A DNA stretch of 64,000 nt from Burkholderia pyrrocinia. GTDB taxonomy: Bacteria > Pseudomonadota > Gammaproteobacteria > Burkholderiales > Burkholderiaceae. Below, in pieces: positions 13,443-23,086 of the stretch. Under the pieces are notes generated by a model. That model searched no databases. It was not told the DNA's origin and saw only the letters and a program-made list of their open reading frames with translations. Made by a program: the position numbers and the translations under genes. The stretch spans positions 3,038,001-3,102,000 of the forward strand of contig NZ_CP070977.1 of NCBI RefSeq assembly GCF_018417535.1, given 5' to 3'. How positions within the stretch are numbered: position 1 is the first letter of the stretch; every line of letters begins with the position of its first letter.

Positions 13443-15409
13443 TGTTGCGTCGGGACGGCGCCGTCCCCCTGCTCCGCTGCCTCTGCGGCAGTGCCATTAC
13501 GGCGGCCCAGACCGCGGCGCTTCAGGTGCACCATCAGCAGCGAGATCGCTGCCGGCGTGATGCCCGAAATGCGTGATGCCTGCCCGATCGTTTCCGGCCG
13601 GAACTCGTTGAGCTTCTGGCTCACCTCGAACGACAGGCCGCGAACTTCGCGGTAATCGATACCGTCCGGCAAACGCGTGTTCTCGTTCGCGTCGTTGCGT
13701 TCGATCTCGGATGCCTGGCGCTCGATATAGCCCTGATACTTGATGCCGATCTCGACCTGCTCCTTGATCTGCTCGAGCAGCACCGGATCGTCGGCCAGCG
13801 GCTCGGCCGGGCCGCATTCGCCGCCTTTCAGGCCGCACACGCCGTCATAGCTGACGCCCGGACGGCGCAGCAGCTCGGCGAGGCTGTATTCGTGATCGAT
13901 CGCCTTGCCGAGCAGCGCGGTCGCCTCTTCCGGCGGCAGCGTCTTCGGCGTGACCCACGTCGACTTCAGGCGTTCGGTTTCACGTGAAACAGCGTCGCGT
14001 TTCCGGCTGAATGCGTCCCAGCGCACGTCGTCGACGAGCCCCAGTTCACGGCCGATCTCGGTCAGGCGCATATCGGCGTTGTCTTCCCGCAGGCTCAGGC
14101 GATACTCGGCGCGGCTCGTGAACATCCGGTACGGCTCGGCCACTCCGCGCGTCACGAGATCGTCGACCAGCACGCCAAGGTATGCCTGGTCGCGGCGCGG
14201 GCACCATGCGTCCTGCTCCTGCACGTAGCGGCCCGCATTGAGACCGGCCAACAGGCCTTGCGCGGCCGCTTCTTCATAGCCGGTCGTGCCGTTGATCTGG
14301 CCCGCAAAGAACAACCCGTTGATCGCCTTCGTCTCGAGCGACGCCTTCAGCGCGCGCGGGTCGAAGTAGTCGTACTCGATCGCGTAGCCGGGGCGCAGGA
14401 TATGCGCGTTCTCGAGGCCGCGCATCGAATGCACGAGCTCGAGCTGGACGTCGAACGGCAGGCTCGTCGAGATCCCGTTCGGATAGAACTCGTTGGTCGT
14501 CAGCCCTTCCGGCTCGAGGAAGATCTGGTGCGATTCCTTCGATGCGAACCGGTGGATCTTGTCCTCGATCGACGGACAATAGCGCGGCCCGACACCTTCG
14601 ATCACGCCTGTATACATAGGCGAACGGTCGAGACCGCCGCGAATGATGTCGTGCGTGCGCTCGTTCGTGTGCGTAACCCAGCACGGCAACTGCTGCGGAT
14701 GCTGCTCCGCGCGGCCCAGGAACGAGAACACGGGGACCGGATCGAGGTCGCCCGGCTGCTCGTCCAGCTTCGAGAAGTCGATCGTACGGCCGTCGATACG
14801 CGGCGGCGTACCGGTCTTCAGGCGGCCCTGCGGCAGCTTCAGTTCCTTCAGGCGCGACGACAGCGACACGGCCGCCGGATCGCCCGCGCGACCGCCCGTG
14901 TAGTTGTTCAGGCCGACGTGGATCTTGCCGTCGAGGAACGTACCGGCCGTCAGCACGACTGCACGCGCACGGAAGCGGATGCCGATCTGCGTGACGGCGC
15001 CCACCACATGGTCGCCTTCGACCATCAGATCGTCGACGGCCTGCTGGAACAGCCACAGGTTCGGCTGGTTCTCGAGCCGGTGGCGGATCGCGGCCTTGTA
15101 CAGGATGCGGTCAGCCTGCGCACGCGTCGCACGCACGGCCGGGCCCTTCGACGAATTGAGGATCCGGAACTGAATACCGCTCTCGTCCGTCGCGGCGGCC
15201 ATTGCGCCGCCCAGTGCGTCGACTTCCTTGACCAGATGGCCCTTGCCAATGCCGCCGATCGACGGATTGCAGCTCATCTGCCCGAGCGTTTCGATGTTGT
15301 GGGTCAGCAGCAGTGTCTTCGCGCCCATACGGGCGGACGCCAGCGCGGCCTCCGTGCCGGCGTGACCGCCACCGACGACGATGACGTCAAATTCTGTGGG
15401 AAAAAGCAT
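13439..15409 (-). CDS. mnmG: tRNA uridine-34 carboxymethylaminomethyl-modifying enzyme MnmG (GidA)
   Basis: This 656-residue FAD protein works with MnmE to install the cmnm5U34 modification in tRNA. It contains the FAD motif [44 protein letters not shown] and [12 protein letters not shown]. The C-terminal tRNA/MnmE-binding part includes YEGYI-like sequence (KYQGYIERQ). It is the first gene of the mnmG-rsmG-parA-parB cluster. Codons 474-478 (V-S-R-E-T) overlap a parS-like palindrome and use GTT and TCA, codons uncommon in this genome. Confidence 0.98.
   Translation of the reverse strand: MLFPTEFDVIVVGGGHAGTEAALASARMGAKTLLLTHNIETLGQMSCNPSIGGIGKGHLVKEVDALGGAMAAATDESGIQFRILNSSKGPAVRATRAQADRILYKAAIRHRLENQPNLWLFQQAVDDLMVEGDHVVGAVTQIGIRFRARAVVLTAGTFLDGKIHVGLNNYTGGRAGDPAAVSLSSRLKELKLPQGRLKTGTPPRIDGRTIDFSKLDEQPGDLDPVPVFSFLGRAEQHPQQLPCWVTHTNERTHDIIRGGLDRSPMYTGVIEGVGPRYCPSIEDKIHRFASKESHQIFLEPEGLTTNEFYPNGISTSLPFDVQLELVHSMRGLENAHILRPGYAIEYDYFDPRALKASLETKAINGLFFAGQINGTTGYEEAAAQGLLAGLNAGRYVQEQDAWCPRRDQAYLGVLVDDLVTRGVAEPYRMFTSRAEYRLSLREDNADMRLTEIGRELGLVDDVRWDAFSRKRDAVSRETERLKSTWVTPKTLPPEEATALLGKAIDHEYSLAELLRRPGVSYDGVCGLKGGECGPAEPLADDPVLLEQIKEQVEIGIKYQGYIERQASEIERNDANENTRLPDGIDYREVRGLSFEVSQKLNEFRPETIGQASRISGITPAAISLLMVHLKRRGLGRRNGTAAEAAEQGDGAVPTQQ
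13977..13990. promoter_or_regulatory. parS-like site inside mnmG
   Basis: GTTTCACGTGAAAC is a perfect 14-bp palindrome and matches the core of the widely conserved bacterial parS. In the 16-bp form only the first base differs (G instead of T). It lies within the mnmG coding sequence about 2 kb upstream of parB. Confidence 0.8.
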
Positions 15410-15970
15410 GGTGGATTCCGGACGCAGGACTGCGCACGAACCTATCAGAGAAATGTATGGGCCGAATTATAGCGGGTTCGCTTTTCACCCGAAGACCGTC
15501 CGAATGGTAGGGTCCGTTCATTTCATCGCCTTTTCGACTCCGGATGGATGAATCCGTGGTGTCGAGCCAGCTCCAGCAATGCTCCGGGCCGGGTCGCCGC
15601 ACATCGTTGTGCCTGTGAAAAAAACCGACCGCCGGGAAAATAGCCGGCGGAACAGGCGAGAATCGACACCTGTGGTCGGCGCAACAGCCGGGACGCAGCA
15701 CTCTGCGCCCCGCCTCCTCACAGACTTTCCGGATGTTCGCCCGACACTTATCCCCCGAGATTCGGCACATCGCCAGCCTGTGCAGAGTTCCATGCGCCGG
15801 GAATCCAGTCTGTGGCGCACGCTGCCGTCGACGACCGAGCAAGACGCAGGTTGGTCACCCGCTCTGTGGACACCTTATCCACCGCCACCGCACAGAACTT
15901 CCGACTATTCTCCCTGCACTTATCCCCTGCCCTTAATCCATCGAGGCACCAGGCATCGCCCCGACCCCAC
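15410..15970. other. Gene-free region upstream of mnmG with weak DnaA-box-like sequences
   Basis: There is no convincing gene. Several degenerate DnaA boxes occur: TTATCCCCC at 15748, TGTGGACAC at 15865, TTATCCACC at 15875 (8 of 9) and TTATCCCCT at 15920. None is perfect and no clear AT-rich unwinding block is present. The promoter of mnmG must lie here, but I could not pick one with confidence. Confidence 0.45.
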
Positions 15971-16004
15971 AAACAAAAACGGCGTGTTTCACGTGAAACA
16001 CGCC
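15970..16004 (-). terminator. Intrinsic terminator of the first liv operon, with a parS stem
   Basis: On the minus strand a 24-bp perfect palindrome (15981-16004) can fold as a 10-bp stem with the loop ACGU. It is followed at once by GTTTTTGTTTG. It lies 28 bases after the livF stop codon and has all parts of an intrinsic terminator. The centre of the stem is the parS 16-mer. Confidence 0.75.
15985..16000. promoter_or_regulatory. parS centromere site
   Basis: TGTTTCACGTGAAACA matches the classical 16-bp parS consensus at every position. It is extended to a 24-bp palindrome by flanking GGCG and CGCC. It lies between mnmG and the liv operon, 4 kb from parB. Confidence 0.9.
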
Positions 16005-16032
16005 GCCCGCTTCCCGCCAACCGCCCGAACGA

Positions 16033-16788
16033 TCAAGCCGTCTTCTTCGCCAACCCGAGGTACGTCTCAATCACGCGCGGATTCTGCGCAAGTTCGGCCG
16101 CCGGCCCTTCCAGCGCAAACTCGCCCGTCTCCAGCACATAGCCGTAGTCGGAGATCTGCAACGCAGCCCGTGCGTTCTGCTCGATCAGCAGCGTCGCAAC
16201 ACCCGTCCCGCGCAACGCGCTGATGATATGAAAGATCTCCTTCACGATCAGCGGCGCGAGCCCCAGGCTCGGCTCGTCGAGCATCAGCAGGTCGGGCTTG
16301 CCCATCAGTGCGCGACCAACCGCGAGCATCTGCCGTTCGCCGCCTGACAGTGTGCCGGCCGCCTGCTTGCGGCGCTCCTTCAGCCGCGGAAACAGCGTGA
16401 ACACGTGATCGAGCTGGTCGAGGAAGTTCGATTCACCGGCCTGCTTGCGCCGATACGCGCCCAGCACGAGGTTGTCCTCGACCGTCATCGTGCTGAACAG
16501 CTCGCGCTTTTCCGGCACGAGGCACATCCCGCGCGCAACACGCTGCTCGACCGGCAACGCGCCGACGTCGTTGCCGCGATACACGACCGCGCCCGACGCA
16601 TGCCCGGTCACCGGCAGCGCGCCCATGATCGCGTTCAGCAGCGTCGATTTGCCGGCACCGTTCGGGCCGATCACGCTGACGATCTGCCCCGCCCCGACCT
16701 TGATCGCCGCGCCGTGCAGCGCCTCCACCTTCCCGTACCGGACAGCCAGCCCGCAGACTTCGAGAATCGGCATCGTCGTGTCCGTCAT
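16033..16788 (-). CDS. livF: Branched-chain amino acid type ABC transporter ATPase, LivF-like
   Basis: This 251-residue cytoplasmic ATPase belongs to a HAAT-family importer. Walker [10 protein letters not shown], signature LSGGERQML and Walker [12 protein letters not shown] are intact. The ATG overlaps the stop of the fused livM-livG gene by one base (TGATG). It is the last gene of the first liv operon and is followed by the parS-containing terminator. Substrate is probably a branched-chain or related amino acid; family-level inference only. Confidence 0.92.
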   Translation of the reverse strand: MTDTTMPILEVCGLAVRYGKVEALHGAAIKVGAGQIVSVIGPNGAGKSTLLNAIMGALPVTGHASGAVVYRGNDVGALPVEQRVARGMCLVPEKRELFSTMTVEDNLVLGAYRRKQAGESNFLDQLDHVFTLFPRLKERRKQAAGTLSGGERQMLAVGRALMGKPDLLMLDEPSLGLAPLIVKEIFHIISALRGTGVATLLIEQNARAALQISDYGYVLETGEFALEGPAAELAQNPRVIETYLGLAKKTA

Positions 16789-18572
16789 CACTCCACCCCG
16801 CCCAGATACGCTTCGAGCACCGCCGGATCCTGCTGCACGTGCTGCGGCAGCCCTTCCGCGATCCGCGTGCCGAATTCCATCACCACCAGCCGGTCGGTGA
16901 GGTTCATCACGAAGTCCATGTCATGTTCCACGAGCAACACGCTCATTCCTTCCGCCTTCAACCGCCGCAGCAGGTCGGCGAGTTGCTGCTTCTCCTGGTA
17001 ACGCAGCCCGGCGGCCGGTTCGTCGAGCAGCAGCAGCGTCGGGTCGCAGCACAGCGCACGCGCGATTTCAAGAATGCGCTGCTGGCCGAGCGCGAGGCTG
17101 CCCGCGTCGTCGTACATGTGCTTCTCGAGCCCGACGCGGCGGATCTGGCGCGCGGCTTCGGCCAGCAACTGCGCTTCCTCCTGTGCATTGAGCCGCGCGA
17201 CGCTGCGCCAGACACCCGTATGGCCGCGCAGATGCGCGCCGATCGCGACGTTCTCGAGCACCGTCATTGCCGGCAGCAGCTTGACGTGCTGGAACGTGCG
17301 GCCGATGCCGCGGCGGACGATCTGGCGCGACGTGAGCCCGTCGATGCGCTCGCCGCGGAACGTGATCGTGCCGCCCGTCGGCTTCAGTACGCCCGTCACC
17401 AGGTTGAACGTGGTCGACTTGCCGGCGCCGTTCGGGCCGATCAGCCCGATGATCTGCCCCGCGTTCACGTCGAAGCTGACGTCGTTGACGGCCACGAGCC
17501 CGCCGAACTCCTTGCGCGCATTGTCGACGACCAGCAATGGCTCGCCGGCCGCGGGCTTCGCGCGCTGCGGCAACGGCTCGGCGTGCTCGGGCACATGCGC
17601 GCGCGGCCCGCGCGGGAACAGCCTCGCGACGAACGGCCACACGCCCTGGCGCGCGTACTGCAGCAGCAGCACCATCAGCACACCGAACACGATGATCTCG
17701 AAGTTGCCTTCCGAGCCGAGCAGCTTCGGCAGCAGCGTCTGCAGGTAGTCCTGCAGCACGGTGAGGATCGCTGCGCCGAGCACCGCGCCCCACACGTGCG
17801 ACACGCCGCCGACCACGGCCATGAACAGGAATTCGATCCCGTGGTTCAGGCCGAACGGGGTCGGGTTCACCGCGCGCTGCAGGTGCGCATACAGAAAACC
17901 CGACACGGCTGCGAGCACGGCTGCGTAGACGAAGATCACGACGCGCATCCACGCGGTGTTCACGCCCATCGCCTCGGCCATCACGCCGCCGCCGCGCAGC
18001 GCGCGGATCGCGCGGCCCGGCCGGCTGTTCAGCAGGTTCTGCACCGACACGATCGCGGCCAGCACGACGGCCCAGATCAGGAAATACAGGCTGCGGCCGC
18101 TTTCGAGTTGGATGCCGAACAGGTTCAGCGCCGGAATCCCGTTGATCCCGTCGTACTTGCCGAGCAGTTCGAGGTTGCCGAACAGGTAGAACAGCGCGAG
18201 GCCCCACGCGATCGTGCCGAGCGGCAGGAAATGCCCGGAAAGCCGCATCGTGACCGCGCCGAGCACGAGCGCGACGAGCGCCGTCAGCACGACGCCGACG
18301 ATCAGCGCGAGCCACGGCGACACGCCGTAGCGCGTCGTCAGGAACGCGGTCGCATACGCGCCGATGCCGACGAACGCGGCCTGCCCGAAGCTCGTCATCC
18401 CGCCGACGCCCGTCAGCAGCACGAGCCCGATCGCGACGATCGCATAGAGGCCGATGTAGTTCAGCAGCGTGATCCAGTACTCCGGCACGTGCAGCGCGCC
18501 GGGCAGCACCGGCAGCGCGAACAGCACCACGAGAAACACCCAGAAGGTCTTGTTGCGTACCATGGTCTTCAT
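16788..18572 (-). CDS. Fused ABC permease-ATPase (LivM-LivG) of an amino-acid importer
   Basis: This single 594-residue chain joins a LivM-type permease (about residues 1-310, some eight to ten membrane helices, [18 protein letters not shown] motif) to a LivG-type ATPase (about 335-594). The ATPase has Walker [10 protein letters not shown], a signature region [14 protein letters not shown] and Walker [12 protein letters not shown]. Note ALGQQ replacing LSGGQ; this variation is common in LivG. The linker near 310-340 is Pro/Arg/Ala-rich. Usually these are two genes. The start is 4 bases after livH. Confidence 0.92.
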   Translation of the reverse strand: MKTMVRNKTFWVFLVVLFALPVLPGALHVPEYWITLLNYIGLYAIVAIGLVLLTGVGGMTSFGQAAFVGIGAYATAFLTTRYGVSPWLALIVGVVLTALVALVLGAVTMRLSGHFLPLGTIAWGLALFYLFGNLELLGKYDGINGIPALNLFGIQLESGRSLYFLIWAVVLAAIVSVQNLLNSRPGRAIRALRGGGVMAEAMGVNTAWMRVVIFVYAAVLAAVSGFLYAHLQRAVNPTPFGLNHGIEFLFMAVVGGVSHVWGAVLGAAILTVLQDYLQTLLPKLLGSEGNFEIIVFGVLMVLLLQYARQGVWPFVARLFPRGPRAHVPEHAEPLPQRAKPAAGEPLLVVDNARKEFGGLVAVNDVSFDVNAGQIIGLIGPNGAGKSTTFNLVTGVLKPTGGTITFRGERIDGLTSRQIVRRGIGRTFQHVKLLPAMTVLENVAIGAHLRGHTGVWRSVARLNAQEEAQLLAEAARQIRRVGLEKHMYDDAGSLALGQQRILEIARALCCDPTLLLLDEPAAGLRYQEKQQLADLLRRLKAEGMSVLLVEHDMDFVMNLTDRLVVMEFGTRIAEGLPQHVQQDPAVLEAYLGGVE

Positions 18573-18576
18573 CGCG

Positions 18577-19632
18577 TCACTCCTCTTCCTCTTCCGCGTG
18601 CGGCGTCACGAAACTCCGCCACAGCAGCACCGGAATGATCAGCGTGAACACGATCACCTCCTTGTATGCGCTCGCCCAGAACGACGAATACGATTCGAGC
18701 ACGCCGACGAGCAGCGAGCCGGCGGCCGCGAGCGGATAGCTGACGAGGCCGCCGATGATCGCGCCGACGAAGCCCTTCAGGCCGATCAGGAAACCCGAGT
18801 CGTAGTAGATCGTCGTCAGTGGGCCGACGAGGATCCCGGACAGCACGCCGAGCCCCGCCGCGAACGTGAACGCGAGCCGCCCTGCCTCGGTCGTGCCGAT
18901 GCCGACGAGCTGCGCGCCGAGCCGGTTCACCGACGTCGCACGCAGCGCCTTGCCGGCGATCGTGCGGCCGAAGTACACGTAGAGCGCACCGATCAGCACG
19001 AGCGCGGTGACGACCACCAGGATGCTCTGCACCGACACCGTCATGCTGCCGATCGACAGCGACGCATCCGAGAATCCGTTGGTGCGAGAGCCTTCCGCGC
19101 CGAACATCACGAGCCCGAGGCCGACCATCGCGAAATGGACGGCGACCGACACGATCAGCAGCAGCAGCGTCGTGCCTTCGGCGATCGGCTGGTACACGAG
19201 CCGGTAGACGAACGGCCCCATCGGCACGACGATCGCGAGCGTCAGCGCGATCTGCGCGAGCATCGGCATCGGCTGCGCGGCAAAACTGCGCGTGATCGCG
19301 AACACCGCGAGCGGCAGCAGGATGTAGCGGCTGCCGAGCGTCGCGAGCGTACGGCCGAGCTGATGACGCCGTTCGCGATGCCGGATCAGGCCGCCGACTT
19401 CGAGCAGGAAGCACGCGACGCCCATCACGAACAGCAGCCAGCAGGTGGCGGGGAATTTCTGCGCCTGCAACGCCGCAAGCGTCAGCGCACCATAGGCGAC
19501 GAATTCGCCCTGGGGAATGAAGATCACCCGCGTGACGGAAAACACCAGCACGAGCGCCAGCGACAGCAATGCATAAATGGCGCCGGTCGTGATGCCGTCT
19601 TGCGCGAGGATCGCCGCAATCGAGAGATCCAT
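18577..19632 (-). CDS. livH: Branched-chain amino acid type ABC transporter permease, LivH-like
   Basis: This is an integral membrane permease of 351 residues starting [13 protein letters not shown]; sequence upstream in the same frame is not family-like. Typical LivH motifs are [30 protein letters not shown] and, near the end, [13 protein letters not shown]. It is some 50 residues longer than most LivH proteins owing to an insertion with extra hydrophobic segments around residues 55-120. It lies between livK and the fused gene. Confidence 0.9.
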   Translation of the reverse strand: MDLSIAAILAQDGITTGAIYALLSLALVLVFSVTRVIFIPQGEFVAYGALTLAALQAQKFPATCWLLFVMGVACFLLEVGGLIRHRERRHQLGRTLATLGSRYILLPLAVFAITRSFAAQPMPMLAQIALTLAIVVPMGPFVYRLVYQPIAEGTTLLLLIVSVAVHFAMVGLGLVMFGAEGSRTNGFSDASLSIGSMTVSVQSILVVVTALVLIGALYVYFGRTIAGKALRATSVNRLGAQLVGIGTTEAGRLAFTFAAGLGVLSGILVGPLTTIYYDSGFLIGLKGFVGAIIGGLVSYPLAAAGSLLVGVLESYSSFWASAYKEVIVFTLIIPVLLWRSFVTPHAEEEEE

Positions 19633-19745
19633 ACGTGTCGTGTATCGAGAATGCTGCGGAGAAACGGCGACGGGAACGGCCTGGGCGGACGCACGGCAAG
19701 ATCGGCGCGTCAGGCGCCACGCGGCGGGCCCCGGTGGTTCCATGC

Positions 19746-19780
19746 GGCAGGGCGCGGCCCGTCAGGCCCGGCGCCCTGCC
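19746..19780 (-). promoter_or_regulatory. Strong intercistronic hairpin between livK and livH
   Basis: GGCAGGGCGC (19746-19755) pairs perfectly with GCGCCCTGCC (19771-19780), and the 15-base interior can pair further through GGCC. There is no U tract. It lies about 50 bases downstream of the livK stop and is likely to stabilise the livK message or attenuate the downstream genes. Confidence 0.6.
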
Positions 19781-19831
19781 AACGGCATGCACGGCGCCGT
19801 TCGCGCCGCGCACGCCGGTTTCACGTGATGC

Positions 19832-20989
19832 TTACTCGGCCTGCAACTTCCACTTGCCGTCGACGATCTGCACCATCACGCGCGCACGCGTATCGAAGCC
19901 GTTGTGATCGGTCGCCGTCATGTTGATCACGCCGTGCGACACCGGCAGGTCCTTCACGCTTTCGAGCGACGCGCGCAGCGCCTCGCGGAATGCCTCGGTG
20001 CCCGGCTGGCCCTTCTTCAGCGCGTCCGGAATCGCGCGCTGCAGCAGCAGCCCCGCATCCCACGCATGGCCGCCGAACGTCGCCAGCGAGCCCGCGCCGT
20101 AGGCCTTCTCATACGCGGCCTTGTAACCGAGCGCCGCCTTCTTCACCGGGTTCGAATCCGGAAGCTGGTCGGTCACGAGCACCGGGCCGGCCGGCAGGAT
20201 CTCGCCTTCGCAATCCTTGCCGCACACGCGCAGGAAGTCGTTGTTCGCGACGCCGTGCGTCTGGTACACCTTGCCCTTGTAGCCGCGCTCCTTCAGCGTC
20301 TTGGCCGGCAGCGCCGCCGGCGTGCCGGAGCCGGCGATCAGCACCGCGTCGGGATTCGAGCCCAATAGCTTCAGCACCTGCCCCATCACCGACGCGTCGG
20401 TACGGTTGAAGCGCTCGTTCGACACGAGCTTCAGGCCGTTCTTCTCGGCGGCCGCGCTGAACGTCTTGTACCAGCTGTCGCCGTACGCATCGGCGAAGCC
20501 GATGAAGCCGACCGTCTTCACGCCGTGCTTCGCCATGTAGCCGGCGATCGCGTCGGCCATCAACTGGTCGTTCTGCGGCACCTTGAACATCCACGCGCGC
20601 TTCGCGTCCATCGGCGCGATGATCTGCGCGCTCGCCGCGAGCGAGATCGTCGGCGTCTTGCCCTGCGACACGGGGTCGAGCATCGCGAGCGAGTTCGGCG
20701 TGACCGACGAGCCGATGATCGCATCGACGTGGTCTTCGTCGATCAGCTTGCGCACGTTCTGCACCGCGCGGCTCGTGTCGGATGCGTCGTCGAGCACGAT
20801 GTACTGCACGCTCTTGCCCGCGATTTCCTTCGGCAGCAGCGCGATCGTGTTCTTTTCCGGAATCCCGAGCGAGGCGGCCGGCCCCGTGGCCGACAGCGTC
20901 ACGCCGATCTTCACCTGCGCCGACGCCGTAGCCGCCGCGCACACGAGGCCCACGGCAAGCACGGCCTCCATCCATCGATTCATCTTCAT
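19832..20989 (-). CDS. livK: Periplasmic amino-acid binding protein, LivK-like
   Basis: This 385-residue type I periplasmic binding protein is the receptor of the first importer. A signal peptide (MKMNRWMEAVLAVGLVCAAA, cleavage after ATASA) precedes QVKIGVTLSATGPAASLGIPEK. A disulphide is possible in RVCGKDCEGE. GGAGAC precedes the start by about 7 bases. It is the first gene of the operon livK-livH-livMG-livF. Ligand is not readable from sequence. Confidence 0.92.
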   Translation of the reverse strand: MKMNRWMEAVLAVGLVCAAATASAQVKIGVTLSATGPAASLGIPEKNTIALLPKEIAGKSVQYIVLDDASDTSRAVQNVRKLIDEDHVDAIIGSSVTPNSLAMLDPVSQGKTPTISLAASAQIIAPMDAKRAWMFKVPQNDQLMADAIAGYMAKHGVKTVGFIGFADAYGDSWYKTFSAAAEKNGLKLVSNERFNRTDASVMGQVLKLLGSNPDAVLIAGSGTPAALPAKTLKERGYKGKVYQTHGVANNDFLRVCGKDCEGEILPAGPVLVTDQLPDSNPVKKAALGYKAAYEKAYGAGSLATFGGHAWDAGLLLQRAIPDALKKGQPGTEAFREALRASLESVKDLPVSHGVINMTATDHNGFDTRARVMVQIVDGKWKLQAE

Positions 20990-21811
20990 TTACGTTGTCT
21001 CCAAACGCTGCTCGAAAAATCCGCGGGTCGCTCGGGCGGCTCCCGTTCCCCAAACAAGTTAATAATTTAACTATCTCGTCTTGACGCGCCTACGCTCGTT
21101 TTCCCGTGAAGCGCCGCCACCGCGGCAGGGTCCCGACGGCGCGGCGCACGTGCAAGCGTGTGCATCGCAGCCGACACGTTCGTTCGACCGCCACGATGCG
21201 CAGCAGCAGTGTCGTCAGGATGAAGAAGGCGAAGAAATGCGGGATCGTGCGGGCGATCGATGCGTGCGCAACGATCGCCGGAAGGTGCGCCGGCCTGGCT
21301 CGGCCCGGCCACGCGCGTTGGCGGCGCAAGATCGGAAAAGCGGCGGCTCATGCCGAGACAGGTGCGAACGCAACGACCGGCGAAGGCGCCATGCCGGCGA
21401 ATCGCGCAGGAACGCACGTACCGGCCGCAGGACGGCTCGGAAAGGCCGGGAAGCACCCATGCTCACCCAACGACGAACGAGCGGCGCCAGCCGCCCCTCC
21501 TGCCCCGATCCATCGTCCTGCGCTGCTCATCCAACCGTACTCCCTCTTCTGCATTCTGCTTGTAGGAGAACTGCCGACCGATTTTCCCGACCGTGCGGTC
21601 GGCGAAAGGCAAGTGTAACGGACGCGTTTCGCGCACGCCAACCGGGTAAGCCCGGACAGCGTGCAGATGACTGCGCACCGTCTGCGACCGGATGGCGGGA
21701 AAGGAAAAACGGGGGATGCGGCGAAGCACGGAAGCGGCGCGGTGCGGATGCAAGCGCGGGATACGGCAATTGCGCAGGCCCATGCACCATTGATGGAAAT
21801 CCGTGCACGCA

Positions 21812-21927
21812 AATGAAAAAGCGCTGTTGGATTCCGTCCAACAGCGCTTTGGGGTCCGGGCACTTTGTGCCTCGATTGTCTCCTCGTTCTCCACCTGCAA
21901 ATTCGTTTCGCGGTGCATCAGAACTAG
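21812..21927 (-). ncRNA. Candidate small RNA, about 110 nt
   Basis: Minus strand: a -35 TTGTCG (21956-21961) and -10 TAAGAT (21933-21938) with exactly 17 bp between them are followed about 75 bases later by a 14-bp perfect stem (arms 21818-21831 and 21837-21850). The stem ends in TTTTTCATTT. A small hairpin GGCACAAAGTGCC precedes it. No start codon with a ribosome site lies inside. The terminator could instead serve the upstream livM gene, which ends about 260 bases before it. Confidence 0.35.
21815..21850 (-). terminator. Intrinsic terminator
   Basis: A perfect 14-bp stem with a 5-base loop is followed by a run of five T on the minus strand. It ends either the candidate small RNA or the second liv operon. 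Confidence 0.8.
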
Positions 21928-22108
21928 AACGAATCTTAAAGAGGCTTAAGCACCACGACAACTTAGCATTTACCCCTATGGTGCATCGCCGCACGAAAAT
22001 GGGGCGCCAGTCTGCCGCGCGGCACCGGCCGGGGCCCGCTGCGACGCCCTTCCGGAGTGCGCCGGATGGTGCTTCGCATCAACGTGCCGCGACGCGCGCG
22101 GCACGCGC

Positions 22109-23086
22109 TCAGGACGCCCTGAGCGGTTTGATCCGCGCGATCATCTCGCCGACGATGCCGCGCCGGAACGCGAGCACGCACGCGATGAAGATCAGCCCGG
22201 TGACGATCGTCGTCGATTCGCCGAGCGAATGGAACCACGCGACGCCCGTCGTCGACGCGAGCCATTCGCCGATGTCGCCGAGGCGGTCTTCCAGCGCGAC
22301 GATCAGCGCCGCGCCCAGCAGCGGCCCGAACAGCGTGCCCATCCCGCCGACGAGCGTCATCAGCACGACGAGGCCCGACATCGTCCAGTACGCATCGGAG
22401 AGCGTCTCGAAGCCGAGCACGAGCACCTTCAGCGAGCCGGCCAGCCCCGCGATCCCGGCCGACAGGATAAACGCGACCAGCTTGAAGCGGTCGGTGTCGT
22501 AGCCGAGCGAGATCGCACGCGCCTCGTTCTCCTTGATCGCGACCAGCACCTGGCCGAACGGCGAATGGACGACCCGCACGATGAACGCGCACGCGGCGAC
22601 CACCACCGCCAGCACGACGTAGTACAGCGCGACGTCGTTCGACAGGTCGAGCACCCCGAACAGGCGGCCGCGCGGCACGCCCTGCAGGCCGTCCTCGCCG
22701 TGCGTGAACGGCGCCTGCAGGTAGATGAAGTAGACCATCTGCGCGAACGCGAGCGTGATCATCGCGAAGTAGATGCCCTGCCGGCGGATCGCGAACAGCC
22801 CGACGACGAGCCCGAGCAGCGTCGCGGCGACGGTGCCGACGAGCACGCCGAGCTCCGGCGTGAAACCGAGCGTCTGCATCGAATAGCCGGTCGCGTAACC
22901 GGCGGTCGCGAGGAACATCGCATGGCCGAACGACAGCAGCCCCGTATAGCCGATCAGCAGGTTGAACGCGGCCGCGAACAGCGCGAACGTCAGCACCTTC
23001 ATCACGAACACCGGATACGCGCCGATGAACGGCGCGGCGAACAGCGTGGCGAGCAGCACGCCGTAGAGCACTTTTCTCTGCATCAT
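22109..23086 (-). CDS. livM: ABC transporter permease, LivM-like (second importer)
   Basis: This 325-residue membrane protein begins MMQRKVLYGVLLATLFAAPF. The long open frame upstream of it is the shadow of livH. LivM motifs include NLLIGYTGLLSFGHAMFLATAGYATGY and the segment NEARAISLGYDTDRFKLVAF. Its ATG overlaps the livH stop (ATGA). It is the last gene of the second liv operon. A GC hairpin (22084-22104) follows the stop codon. Confidence 0.92.
   Translation of the reverse strand: MMQRKVLYGVLLATLFAAPFIGAYPVFVMKVLTFALFAAAFNLLIGYTGLLSFGHAMFLATAGYATGYSMQTLGFTPELGVLVGTVAATLLGLVVGLFAIRRQGIYFAMITLAFAQMVYFIYLQAPFTHGEDGLQGVPRGRLFGVLDLSNDVALYYVVLAVVVAACAFIVRVVHSPFGQVLVAIKENEARAISLGYDTDRFKLVAFILSAGIAGLAGSLKVLVLGFETLSDAYWTMSGLVVLMTLVGGMGTLFGPLLGAALIVALEDRLGDIGEWLASTTGVAWFHSLGESTTIVTGLIFIACVLAFRRGIVGEMIARIKPLRAS

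Larger units (their letters stand above)
20990..22083. other. 1.1-kb gap between the two liv operons
   Basis: Reading frames here (for example plus 21106-21618 and minus 21067-21456) are Arg/Ala/Pro-rich and have no family look. GTTAATAATTTAAC (21058-21071), with GTTAA/TTAAC arms, lies just upstream of livK and may belong to its promoter. The only strong structure is the promoter-terminator unit at 21812-21961. Confidence 0.5.

Noticed and set aside
15410..16032. The mnmG upstream region as the primary oriC
   Set aside because: DnaA boxes there are all imperfect and no A/T-rich unwinding block is present; 42.2-42.9 kb is better on both counts.
19816..19829. Possible third parS (GTTTCACGTGATGC) near the livK stop
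   Set aside because: Two mismatches in the right arm remove the symmetry that ParB needs; kept only as a curiosity.
21090..21329. 79-codon minus-strand frame with a hydrophobic stretch
   Set aside because: One hydrophobic segment is not enough; flanking residues look like shadow sequence and no start signal is seen.
21106..21618. 170-codon frame in the gap between the liv operons
   Set aside because: Arg/Ala/Pro-rich, no ribosome site, no family resemblance, overlapped by equally long frames on both strands.
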